Positions 10,017 through 19,859 of a DNA stretch of 30,032 bases are shown here, piece by piece. The position numbers and the translations under genes are program-made. The DNA is from Welwitschia mirabilis. Its lineage: Eukaryota; Gnetophyta; Gnetopsida; Welwitschiales. The notes beneath the pieces were generated by a model. It saw nothing but the letters and a program-made list of their open reading frames with translations, had not been told where the DNA came from and made no database searches. The DNA lies in assembly GCA_051453625.1 (NCBI GenBank), contig JBOZIK010000001.1:10678158-10708189 (forward strand), written 5' to 3'. How positions within the stretch are numbered: position 1 is the first letter of the stretch; each line of letters starts with the position of its first letter.

Positions 10017-11095
10017 TTATGTAAATGCCTAAACATAATTTTTTTAAAATATTATTAAATGACATGCATAATAAATCTAGAATTAATTCCTATTTAGACT
10101 CTATTAAAATGTTATAAGATTTAGAATAATTAAATAACATAATTACTACTTAACTATAGATCATTTTGGTTTTCATACAATAACAATGTCAAAATTGTGT
10201 CTTATTCATAACTTTTATTTTTTCCACACAAAGATATCTTGTATAATGTTGATAGGATGTTAACTTGTTTTATCACTTACAATGAATAAGTTTTAGGATA
10301 GTGCCTAACTAATATAATAAGAGGCTACATCTGCCATTAATGAAATTCTAACTCAATATCTAATCACCTTCTAGATTTGAGTTAGTTCTACATTAGGTTT
10401 TAGACTATACAAACATGGCTAAGCTCAATTCCATAAGCTTACACTTCATTTCAATATACCCCTAATACAAGTGTCAGGTGGTACATGGGGTGGATGCATA
10501 TTTACAATTAATCCTTATTCTTTAAAGCATCTTAGGATGGTATAACATGATCCTTTGATAGTAAAGACTCAAGATATTAAGTTAGAGTAAGTTCATGGAT
10601 GGGTGAACTAGGAGAGTAGTGATATAATCCACTTCTAGAAAGGTTTATAAATAAAAGTATAATGCAACCCATCTTGGTGATGAAATCCAAGTATGGGGAT
10701 AAATAATTATTAATATTATATTGGTATAGTTAAATGAATACACCATAAAAATGTAAGCATACAATTATATGAACATTTAGTGGATTATTTAATTAGTAAA
10801 AATAATTATAATCATCATTGGATTTATTTAAAAAAACATTCATCTAAGGAAGGGGAAAAATAGTGTACAAGCATATTCTTGATTTTATATGAAAGGGAAG
10901 TCATACATTTTCAAAGCATAATAGTGAAAATAATTGAAAGAAAACATCCTTTGATTTTTCTACATTATAGTACTTCTTTCCAAAAAAGGCACATTAATAC
11001 ATCCAAGTTCTATTATAGAAACATGCTCCGTTTATTGAATTAGGCCAACTTCTAAACCCCTTTTATAAATTCTAAGTATCTATATTAAAACAAGT

Positions 11096-11121
11096 TATAT
11101 ATATATATATATATATATATA
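11096..11121. repeat. (TA)n microsatellite in LTR copy 2
   Basis: Thirteen uninterrupted TA units at the position matching 1604-1663 and 15989-16015 of the other LTR copies. Confidence 0.95.
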
Positions 11122-12600
11122 AACATTAATTAAGCTAATTGATTAGGCTACACATCTCTAAAATTATTAAGTAGATAACCATAATTATTGTGCCTAAAAT
11201 GCAAGAATAAGGGCCTAAATTTTAACAAATAATATATGAAAATTAAAAAAATAAAGTTAAATTAATAAAAAATCATGTATAGGATTTAAAATAATTTGTT
11301 ACTAGCATATATAATTTTCTATAATTATTAAAATTAATTACAAATTTTCTTAGCTTTTAGAAGGCATTAAAACTAAAAACTTCTAATTAATTATTGAAAA
11401 ATGTTAAAATAAATTAGAATTATTTTTCTTAAACTAGACTCATTATACCTTAATTAAAAACTAATTTTATTAAATCTAAATTAGTATAGATATATTTTAT
11501 AGGGTTAAATTTAGAATTGCTAAAATAACACCCTTCACTAAAATGGCTATAATGTTTAATCTACTTATAGTTTTTAAATGAGTAAGTACTTTTTGAAAAT
11601 ATTTTGAATTCTCTATAAATTAGACTACTCATTTTTACTCAAGGCTTTCTATAAATTTTGAAAATTAATAATATTTGATTATTCTTTTTTGCTTGTAATT
11701 TTTAAGTTATTTTCATAAACTAATTTTTTTGAAAATTATTTTACTCTTAAAAAATTTACTATTTTTAAACTTTTAAATCCCTAACATGATTATAAACCTA
11801 TAGAAAACATTTAATTAGTTTTAGTTAGTGCTAAATTAATTATAACTTTCTTAAATTATACTTCACTTTTAGGAAAAAATAAACTTTAACTAAACTAAGA
11901 ACAAGAGAACTCATACTGATTTATAAAATTAAAAAAAGCAATTAATTAACTAAGAATTTATAATAAAAATTAGTATTAAAAGTATATAAAACACAATTAT
12001 AATCAATATAAACTCAACTTATAATAATAAGCAATGCACCAAATACCATTAACCTTAGGATTTTCTAAGAAGGAGTGCCTTGCCTAAATAGATTCTTAAG
12101 GATCAAACTCATTCACACTAACAAGACTCTAATGTGAAGCTGATGCAAATTTCCTTTGAGTTTTCAAAATTATAGTAAACCACTTATTTATTTTGCCAAA
12201 ATATCCATTAAACACATAGAAGCTAAGCATGTTAAGAAGTCCTTCAACTCTCTCTCTTATGCTAGTGGAAGAGGAAAATTATTCATTGATAGCCTCATCA
12301 ACTAAGCATGTAAAAATATTTCTAAGATCTCTTCATTATATTAGCATTAGCTAATAGGAGGAAAAATACAAATACTACATTGATACTATAATTATATGCA
12401 TAGGCGTAATGCAAGAAATGAAGCTAAAACCCTTATGAAAGAAGAATCTATCTGGAGGAAAATAGATTAATGATTTTTGAAGAAGATTAATAAAGTCCTA
12501 AGCTCCAACTCCATATTTAAGAGGATGAAAGATTGAGAAGAAATTTTGGTAGCATAAATTTACTTAAAGAATACTATTTTAAGAAAAAAGAAAAAGGCTT

Positions 12601-12609
12601 TATTTATAG
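12601..12609 (-). promoter_or_regulatory. TATA box of the LTR promoter, copy 2
   Basis: CTATAAATA on the minus strand in the same conserved block as copy 1 (TTTATCTATAAATAAAGCC). As the 5' LTR, this copy would have driven the genomic transcript. Confidence 0.6.
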
Positions 12610-12710
12610 ATAAACGGTATACACAGATTCTTGATATAATTGGATAAAAACCACCCACATCATTTTACCCATAAGGTAAATAAATCTCTTTTAATTGATT
12701 ATATTAATCA

Positions 12711-12980
12711 AATGATAAGTTGAATGAACTTTATAAAAAAGTGGTATGGATGTATGAATAATAATGATAATATTAATTAATGATAAGTTGAATGGACTTT
12801 ATACAAATGTGATATGGACATATGCATAACAATGATAAGATTGATCAATGACAAGTTGGATAAGCTTGTGTAGAGGATACATTGGCATATGAATGACTAG
12901 TAATAAGATCGATTAATGATAAGTTGTAAGAGCTTATATAAGAACAAAAACTGATGCGTGAATGATAAAAGGAATATTAT
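12711..12980. repeat. 68-bp tandem repeat in U3, four units (copy 2)
   Basis: Units start at 12711, 12779, 12847 and 12915 with AATGATAAGTTGAATGAACT, AATGATAAGTTGAATGGACT, AATGACAAGTTGGATAAGCT and AATGATAAGTTGTAAGAGCT. The spacing is exactly 68 bp each time. The first two units are most alike, as expected of a recent duplication inside an older array. The array begins about 100 bp upstream of the TATA box. Confidence 0.88.
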
Positions 12981-13881
12981 GTATGAGTTATACACCTAGT
13001 TGGGTTGAGTAACTTATTTGCTTTAATTAACAAGATTAATTACATGCATAATTTCCTTATGTTAGTTCCCTTTTAATCCTTCATAGGCTCATAATCAACC
13101 TAAAACATACTTAAAATGCATTAGAAGAACAAATGCACCAATTTCAAATTTGCCATGTGATACAACTTTATATATAAAGTACTTCCATAAATATCAATAT
13201 GGATAAAAGTTATGGTAGAATAAATTCTATTCATTTATTCTTTTTGGTTTATAGATAAGAGTGCATGTTCTCACTGACATAGTTACACTCTTCATAATTC
13301 ATCACATCAATCACAAATCGCAAAAAATAAATGTAATAATTAAATGTAAGGAAATTTTCATATTTGAATGTAAGAAAACATCATAGTTGAATGTAAGAAA
13401 TTGTCATAGTTGAACATAATACTCTTACTTTTTACTTACTTCTTATTCTTTTAGCTTTACTAGGTAATTTTAGTTTTTCCTTTTTTTATTTGAATAAGAA
13501 ACAAGGATAAATAATTAATAAAGAGGTCACATGCCATTTTTGTAGACATTTGATTATTATTTATAGCTTTACATGATTTTTTAATTTAACTATTTAATAA
13601 CATAAATAACTTAACTAATCATAAATAGGCTTATTTAGTATTAAATTTCTTATAATTATCATTATTATTTAAAATAATAAAATTATTCAAAATTAAGATT
13701 AATTAATTAAGTGACCTTATGAGTAGCTATAATTCAATATCTATCTTTACCATAAGAAATATAATACATTATTAAATGATAAGGCTATACATTGATTCTC
13801 ATTTGATTAAGAAAAAAGGATTTTTCTCATAATCATGTCAATACATTTACTAAGTAGAGATTAAAAATGTGGGATATAACA

Positions 13882-14796
13882 AATAGACCATGCATGATCA
13901 TATCAGCAAAGGCATTTTCAATTCTTTGATTAGTCTAAGATAACCATGTAGTACTTGTATCCACAGCTACATCTTTACTTAATCATATCAATATGATAGA
14001 AATTTAGTAATTTGCTTGCATTAGGAAAACAATAAAGCAATATTAACAACTAGTTTTCTTCTATAAACATTGGCACTTCCTCCTTGATTTTCCCTTCAAG
14101 ATTATAGTATTCTCTAACCCATATGAACATAACATTAATAATACATAATTAAGGTATTAAGTAATAGATCAAATAACCAATATAACAAAAATCCATCACT
14201 CCAACATGAATATATTAAATCTTATAGCTTTTGCTCAAGATAGAAGTTACATTTGTGGCATAAGTTTTTATCCCATTATCGCTACTTCTTCAATTTAACA
14301 TTCAATTTCTAATGCAATTTCATTTTCCTTCTTACTGTCTATAAAATTTTTGAGATAATCGTAAGATATTCATGTAAATTTTTACACCTTTAAACATCAA
14401 ACATTGAAGATTCTCTTAGTGGAATTTGTCAACCATTGATAGTTGACAAATTTGCAAATGTTATCTTCTTCCTAAGAATTATTATATTTAAATTTTTAAA
14501 ACTAATAATAATAATAAAAAGGGAAAGGGGAAAAAGATGTGCTTGTATGAATTCTTGTATGTATGGTGTAAGGTATACCTTTTTATTTTCACTAATTCAT
14601 ATTATCTATCTCTAGTACTAGGAACATGAGGCAAATATTAATGAAAGTAAAGAAGTCATATGGTTGACTAGCAAAATTTATAGAAAAATGCATTCTAAAA
14701 ATATAGGTAGATTAGATAGGATCTGTTATAACTCACATTTTGTAAGCTTTAATTAATAGAGTTTCTAAACTATGTAAAACATTTTTGATATCAATT
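13882..14796. other. Anonymous AT-rich sequence right of the gypsy element
   Basis: No gene, domain or repeat unit could be recognised. Minus-strand translations give short scattered open stretches without a convincing match. It ends at an assembly gap. Confidence 0.5.
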
Positions 14797-14896
14797 NNNN
14801 NNNNNNNNNNNNNNNNNNNNNNNNNNNNNNNNNNNNNNNNNNNNNNNNNNNNNNNNNNNNNNNNNNNNNNNNNNNNNNNNNNNNNNNNNNNNNNNN
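14797..14896. other. Assembly gap (100 N)
   Basis: Exactly 100 N, the usual placeholder for a gap of unknown size. Base composition changes sharply across it, from AT-rich on the left to a GC-rich minisatellite on the right, so the two sides may not be true neighbours. Confidence 0.97.
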
Positions 14897-14916
14897 TGAA
14901 GGAAACCAAGAAAACC

Positions 14917-15120
14917 AGACTCTCCACGTCACGCTCTGTTCTCCTTCACCGCACCACACGTCCACGCCCAGCTCTCCACGCCATGCTCTATTCTCCGCAG
15001 TCCACACCGCACCAAACATCCACACCCAGCTCTCAACGCCACGCTCTGCTCTCCGCAGTCCGCACTGCATCACACGTCCACACCGAGCTCTACACGCCAC
15101 GCTCAACTCTCCGCAAGTTT
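14917..15120. repeat. 58-bp GC-rich minisatellite
   Basis: Units start at 14917 (53 bp, slightly deleted), 14970 (58 bp), 15028 (58 bp) and 15086 (partial, degrading into a fifth start at 15121). The shared pattern is AGCTCTCCACGCCACGCTCT, then a TCTCCGCAGTCC and CACACGTCCACACC portion. A reading frame (14785-15216) crosses it, but 58 is not a multiple of three, so the units are read in different frames and a protein repeat is unlikely. Confidence 0.88.
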
Positions 15121-15371
15121 AGCTCTTCATGCCACAATCTCCACCTTTCTGTCATTCATTCGCGCCAAACGGGTGTTTTCTATGACAGATTTCTCCCAGA
15201 TTGTTGGATTTATTGAAGTTTTAACCGCATGTTTTTTACGATTTTTTCCCTTTTTTTAACAAACAATCTGCGATTAGTTGCGTCGAAGAGAGTCGGCGAC
15301 TAATCGTCGAGAGTCTGTGTCCGATTGAAAGGCGACTGTAAAATAGTCGCAGGCGAAATCCAGAGTTAAAC
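15121..15371. other. GC-rich island with short inverted repeats
   Basis: Continues from the minisatellite and stops where the third LTR copy starts. It contains a stem CGATTAGTTGC (15271-15281) with GCGACTAATCG (15296-15306), one mismatch, and a second perfect inverted repeat GCGACT (15332-15337) with AGTCGC (15345-15350). The motif GCGACT recurs in both. No coding exon is evident. Possibly part of a non-autonomous transposable element or of a gene's 5' region; identity unknown. Confidence 0.55.
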
Positions 15372-15988
15372 ACTGGTTGGATGCATGCTTACAAATAACC
15401 TCTACTTCTTTAAATCGTCTTAGGATGATACAACATAATCCTTTGATACCGGAGGCTTGAGATATTAAGTCAGAGTCAGACTATGCATGAGTATGATAAG
15501 AGAGAAAGGGTGATATTCGCTTTCAAAAGGATTCATAAATAAAAATACAATGCAATCCATTTTAGTGATGAAATACAAGTATGGAGATGAATAATTATTG
15601 AGATTATCTTTGTTAAGTTAAATGAATACATCATATAAATGCAAGCATACAATTATGTGGATATCTAGTGGATTGTTTTTCTAGTAAGAATAATTCCAAT
15701 CATCATTGGGTTTATTTTATGAAGATAATCATACAAAAGAAAAATAGAGTGTATAAGCATCATTTTGATTTTACATAGAAGAAAATCATACATTTTCAAA
15801 CCATAATACTGAAAATAAATGAAAAAAAGAATTTCTTTATTTTTCTATATTATAGTAATTCTTTTTAAATAAGGCACATTAATACATCTAAGTTTTATTA
15901 TAGAAACATACTGAATTCATTGGACTGAGCCAACTGCTAACCCCCCTTTATAAATTTTAAGTATATATATCAAAACAAGGTTAAGTTA

Positions 15989-16015
15989 CATATATATATA
16001 TATATATATATATAT
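15989..16015. repeat. (TA)n microsatellite in LTR copy 3
   Basis: Uninterrupted TA units at the position matching those in LTR copies 1 and 2. Confidence 0.95.
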
Positions 16016-17426
16016 TAATAAAGCTAGGTGATTGGGCTACACATCTTCAGAATTATTAAGTAGACAACCCTAATGTTTATGCTTGAAATGCAAGAATAAG
16101 AGTCTAAATATTAATAAATAGTATATAAAAATAATTAAAACAAATTTAAATAATTATAAATCATATATAGTATTTTAGAATAATTTGGTACTTAAATTAG
16201 ATAATTTTTTATAATTACTAAAATTATTTATAAATTTTCTTAACTTTTAAAAGGCATTGAAACTAGAAATTTTTAATTACTTATTTAAAAATATAGAAAA
16301 AATTTAGACTTACTTTTCTTAAACTAGACTCTTCATATCATCCCTAAAAACTAGTTTTATTAAATCTAAATTAGTATAGACATATTTCATAAGGTAAAAC
16401 ATTGATTATAAAAGCTCTCTAAATTTTAAAGTTACTAAAATAATACCCTTCACAAAAATGACTCTAATGTTTAATCTACTTGGTATTTTAAACTGAGAAA
16501 TACTTTTTGGAAAGCTTATCGAGTTTTTGATAGTTTGGACTATTCAATTTGTACCAGAGCTTTTTGTTAATTCTAAAAGCTGAGACTTTTTACTTATTAT
16601 TTTTTGCTTGTAAATTTTAATTTATTTTTATAAAATAAATTTGAAAATTTATTTTACTCTCAAAAAAATTTGTTTTTTGAAACTTTTAAATTCTAATATT
16701 ATTCGAAGTTATACTAAGTGTTGAATGAGTTATGGCTTTATTAAATTATGATTCACTTTTGGGAAAAAGTAAACTTTAACTAAGCTAACAACAAGAGAAC
16801 TTATACTAATTTATAGAAATAGAAATCAATTAAATTAACTAAAAATTTATAATAAAAATTAGTACTCAAAGTATATAAAATACATTTATAAGCAATATAA
16901 ACTTAACTCACAATAATAAACAATGAATGAAATACCATGGGCCTTAGGATTTTCTAAAAAGGAGTACCTAGCCTAAATAGATTTTTGAGGATCAGAATCA
17001 TTCACCCAATAAGAAATCTAATGCCAATCTGATGTAAAATGCATTTCAATAATAAGATAATGTAAAATAACATGGGTACCCAAAACTATAGTGAACCTCT
17101 GTGCCACTTGACAAAAATATCCATTAGACACATAGAAACTAAGCATGGTAAGTGATCTCTCAACTCTATCCCTTATCTTAGTCTATGCCAATAGAGGAAT
17201 AAATTAACCATTGATAGCCCCATCAACTAAGCATGTAAATAGATCCCTTAGATCTCCTCCTTATCTTAATATCAGCCAATGGGAGAGAAAATACAAATTC
17301 TACATTGATACGACAATCATATGCATAGGCCTAATGCAAGAATGCAGCTAAGATTCTTATGAAAGAAGAACCTAGTTGAAGGGCAAAAGATTGATGATCC
17401 TTAAAAAATAATGGTAAAGTTCTAAG

Positions 17427-17475
17427 CTCCAAGCTTTCAAGTTCTAAGCTTCAAGCTTCAAGCTCGAAGCTTCAA
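17427..17475. repeat. AAGCTTC/AAGCTCC heptamer repeat in LTR copy 3
   Basis: About seven degenerate heptamers (AAGCTCC, AAGCTTT, AAGTTCT, AAGCTTC, AAGCTTC, AAGCTCG, AAGCTTC). This is the longest version of the block seen as four units in copy 1 and one in copy 2. Confidence 0.75.
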
Positions 17476-17580
17476 GATCTAACCTTTAACTCCACACTCA
17501 AGACGATGAAAGATTGAGAAGAAATTTTAGTAGCATAAAATCCCTTAAAGAATATTATCTTGAGAAGAAGAAGGGGGCTC

Positions 17581-17589
17581 TATTTATAA
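17581..17589 (-). promoter_or_regulatory. TATA-like box, LTR copy 3
   Basis: The minus strand reads TTATAAATA at the position matching the TATA boxes of copies 1 and 2. A foreign LTR starts 20 bp upstream of it on the element's strand, so this promoter is cut off from its 68-bp repeat array. Confidence 0.45.
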
Positions 17590-17608
17590 ATAAATGGTAT
17601 ACTGAAGG

Positions 17609-18187
17609 TGTCACAACCCACACTTGGGCTAGACTTAAAAAAACACGAAAAACATGAGATTTTTTTTTTTTGAGCTTAAACTTAAATAAAATTAGCTTAC
17701 CACACATGATTAATGATTACAGCGGATCATTTAGTTTGAGACTAAGATAATCACTTCTAAATTACCCACAGGGTACACCTCAGGAGAGCTATATGAAGAT
17801 AGCTCACCTGATGAACACCACATCCAACTTAAGGTCATTTTAAAGCCTCGTTTAGTAACACACCGGAAGGGTGTGTGAGTTGTGGTCGAACGGTTGATTG
17901 CATCCACAGCCAAGCAACCATGCCTATGTATCCTTATCCAAAGGAGATCAGACCACACGTAGTTCTATCTTGGACCTCATTTCCTTCTCCACCAATACAC
18001 ATGAGCGTATGATAGATCAGGGTGATCCGTGTCAGTGGCATAGGGCAGAATTAAACATAAACCAATACAAGAATGTAATATCGAATTCAACTAGAAAAGA
18101 GTACCACGACATGAAATGACATGTCATCAAAACATATTACTCACACAAATATATACATAAGCATCAATAGCTATGTTAAAATATAGG
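17609..18187 (+). mobile_element. Unrelated LTR fragment nested in LTR copy 3
   Basis: The alignment with the other two LTR copies breaks exactly at 17609, where the sequence becomes TGTCACAACCCACACTTGGG, a start typical of plant Ty3/gypsy LTRs. The inserted sequence is richer in GC than its host and has no counterpart in copies 1 and 2. It runs into a gap, and the host LTR resumes right after the gap. It contains two good hairpins (17781-17810 and 17858-17876). The far end and any duplicated target site (GAAGG at 17604-17608 on the left) cannot be checked because of the gap. Open frames here (17731-17958 minus, 17898-18119 plus) do not resemble a protein family. Confidence 0.7.
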
Positions 18188-18287
18188 NNNNNNNNNNNNN
18201 NNNNNNNNNNNNNNNNNNNNNNNNNNNNNNNNNNNNNNNNNNNNNNNNNNNNNNNNNNNNNNNNNNNNNNNNNNNNNNNNNNNNNNN
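18188..18287. other. Assembly gap (100 N)
   Basis: Exactly 100 N. It hides the right end of the nested LTR and part of the 68-bp repeat array of LTR copy 3. Confidence 0.97.
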
Positions 18288-18468
18288 ATAAAAGTGATAT
18301 GGACATGTGAATAATAATGATAAGATTAATCAATGACAAGTTAGATGAGCTTGTGTAGAAGTGATATTGACATATGAATGACTAGTCATAATATTGAACA
18401 ATAAGAAGTGGTACGAGACTATGTAAGAAGTAAAGTAATGTATGAATGACAAAAGTAACCTTATTTAT
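18288..18468. repeat. 68-bp tandem repeat in U3, copy 3 (at least three units)
   Basis: A partial unit runs from the gap to 18331, a full unit from 18332 (AATGACAAGTTAGATGAGCT) to 18399, and a further unit from 18400 (AATAAGAAGTGGTACGAGAC). More units may lie in the gap. Confidence 0.75.
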
Positions 18469-19200
18469 GACTCCTGCACTTAATTTGGGTGAGTAATTTT
18501 CTTACTTTAATTAGTAAGATTCATTACATGCATCATTTCTTCATACAAGTTTCTTCTTAATCCTTTATAAACTTATAATCAATTCAAAACATATTTAAAA
18601 TGCATTAGCAGAACAAATGTATTAATTTCAAAATTGCCATGCGATACAACAAAAAAATAATATTTTCTGTATAAAGTACTTTCGTAAATATTAACAAGGA
18701 TAAAAGTCATGGTAGAATAAATTTTACCCATTTATCCTTTCTGGTTTATGGATAAGCACGCATGTCCTTATTTACATGTTTACACTCTTCATGATCCATC
18801 ACATCAACAACATAAATCATAAGAAATAAATGTTATAATTGAATGTAAGAAAAATGTCATAATTGAATGTAAGAAAATGTCATAGTTGAATATAGTACTT
18901 TTGCTTTTTACGTGCTTATTATTCTTTCACTTTTACCATGTAATCTTAGTTTTATTTTTATTTTTATATTTAAATAAGGCACATGGATAAATAATTAAAA
19001 TAAAGATACCACATACCATTTTTGAAGACCTTTCATTTTTATTTTACACCTTCATGTGAATTTTTTAATTTAACTTTTTAACCATGTATATGACATCTCT
19101 TATTGTAAATATGTTTATTTAGTACTAAAATTCTTATAATTATCATTATTATTTAAAATAATAAAGTTATTCAACACTAAGATTAATTAATTAAGTGACC

Positions 19201-19300
19201 NNNNNNNNNNNNNNNNNNNNNNNNNNNNNNNNNNNNNNNNNNNNNNNNNNNNNNNNNNNNNNNNNNNNNNNNNNNNNNNNNNNNNNNNNNNNNNNNNNNN
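19201..19300. other. Assembly gap (100 N), probably artificial
   Basis: Exactly 100 N. The bases before it (ACTAAGATTAATTAATTAAG then TGACC) recur right after it with one substitution (ACTAAGATTAATTAATTTAG then TGACC). In LTR copies 1 and 2 this segment occurs once, so the two contig ends probably overlap and nothing is missing. Confidence 0.9.
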
Positions 19301-19528
19301 AACTAAGATTAATTAATTTAGTGACCTTATAAGTACCTATGATTCAAAATATATCTTTGGCATAAGAAATATAATACGTTATTAATTATAAGGCTACATA
19401 TTGATTCTTATTAAAAGAAAAAAGAATTTTAATTAAAATTTGATATCAAAATGTATTACATAATTTAGGGACTTGTAATCATATCATTATAGTTAGTAAT
19501 TAAAGATTACAAAATGTGAGATATAATA

Positions 19529-19859
19529 GTAATTGTCCTACTCACTCTTTTAGTTTGTTAGCTTAGTGATGTCACACTACATGAGAATTAGGAATTATCC
19601 TATCCATTCCCAAAGATACTTATTTATAGCTGGTAATCATGAATATCAATATATTTCTTCTATGTTTGACCTTTTTTCTTACCAAATCTAATAAGATCAA
19701 CTAAAAGTTCAAAGTTAACCCTTATTATCTAATGCTAAAAAGCATTTACAAGTCTAGGAGGTCTACTTTACTTCTAGCGTTTAATCAAAAGTAGATTAAT
19801 TTGGTTGTACATTTAGGATGTTATCTATAAAATGTTTTTAAGCTTTTAAAACCAAATGC
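19529..19859. other. AT-rich stretch between LTR copy 3 and the LINE
   Basis: No recognisable exon or repeat. It may be the decayed 5' part (endonuclease region) of the LINE that follows, but I cannot show that from the translations. Confidence 0.4.

Larger units (their letters stand above)
10020..13881 (-). mobile_element. 5' LTR of the Ty3/gypsy retrotransposon (copy 2)
   Basis: A 3,862-bp LTR bounded by the PBS on the left (plus strand starts TGTAAATGCC) and by ...AAATGTGGGATATAACA on the right (minus strand TGTTATATCCCACATTTT). It aligns collinearly with copy 1 from about 10157 onward, with frequent mismatches and short indels. Being next to the PBS it is the promoter LTR. It carries the (TA)n tract, TATA box and the longest version of the 68-bp array (four units). 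The five bases after it are AATAG, with a possible partner at 565-569. Confidence 0.9.
15372..17608 (-). mobile_element. Third gypsy LTR copy, left-truncated, first part
   Basis: From about 15372 (GGTTGGATGCATGCTTACAA) the sequence follows LTR copy 1 from about 990 and copy 2 from about 10485, including GATATTAAGT.AGAGT, the (TA)n tract, TAAACTAGACTC and the heptamer block. The first ~330-470 bp of the LTR are missing and replaced by the GC-rich island. The alignment is interrupted at 17608 by an unrelated LTR fragment and resumes after the gap at 18288. No internal gypsy region follows its other end, so it behaves as a solo or orphan LTR. Confidence 0.85.
18288..19528 (-). mobile_element. 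Third gypsy LTR copy, second part, to its terminus
   Basis: Resumes the alignment with copy 2 at about 12800 and copy 1 at about 3400: 68-bp repeats, ATTACATGCATCATTTC, TAAGAGTGCATGTCC-like block and finally AAATGTGAGATATAATA at 19512-19528, equal to the LTR terminus except that CA has become TA. Sequence after 19528 is not polypurine-tract-like, so no internal region is attached. Broken by a gap at 19201-19300. Confidence 0.87.

Noticed and set aside
14785-15216. Open frame of 143 codons on the plus strand
   Set aside because: It runs through the 100-N gap and then a 58-bp minisatellite whose period breaks any coding repeat. No family similarity.
17731-18119. Open frames in the nested LTR fragment
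   Set aside because: LTRs rarely code, both strands have similar frames, and no domain is visible.
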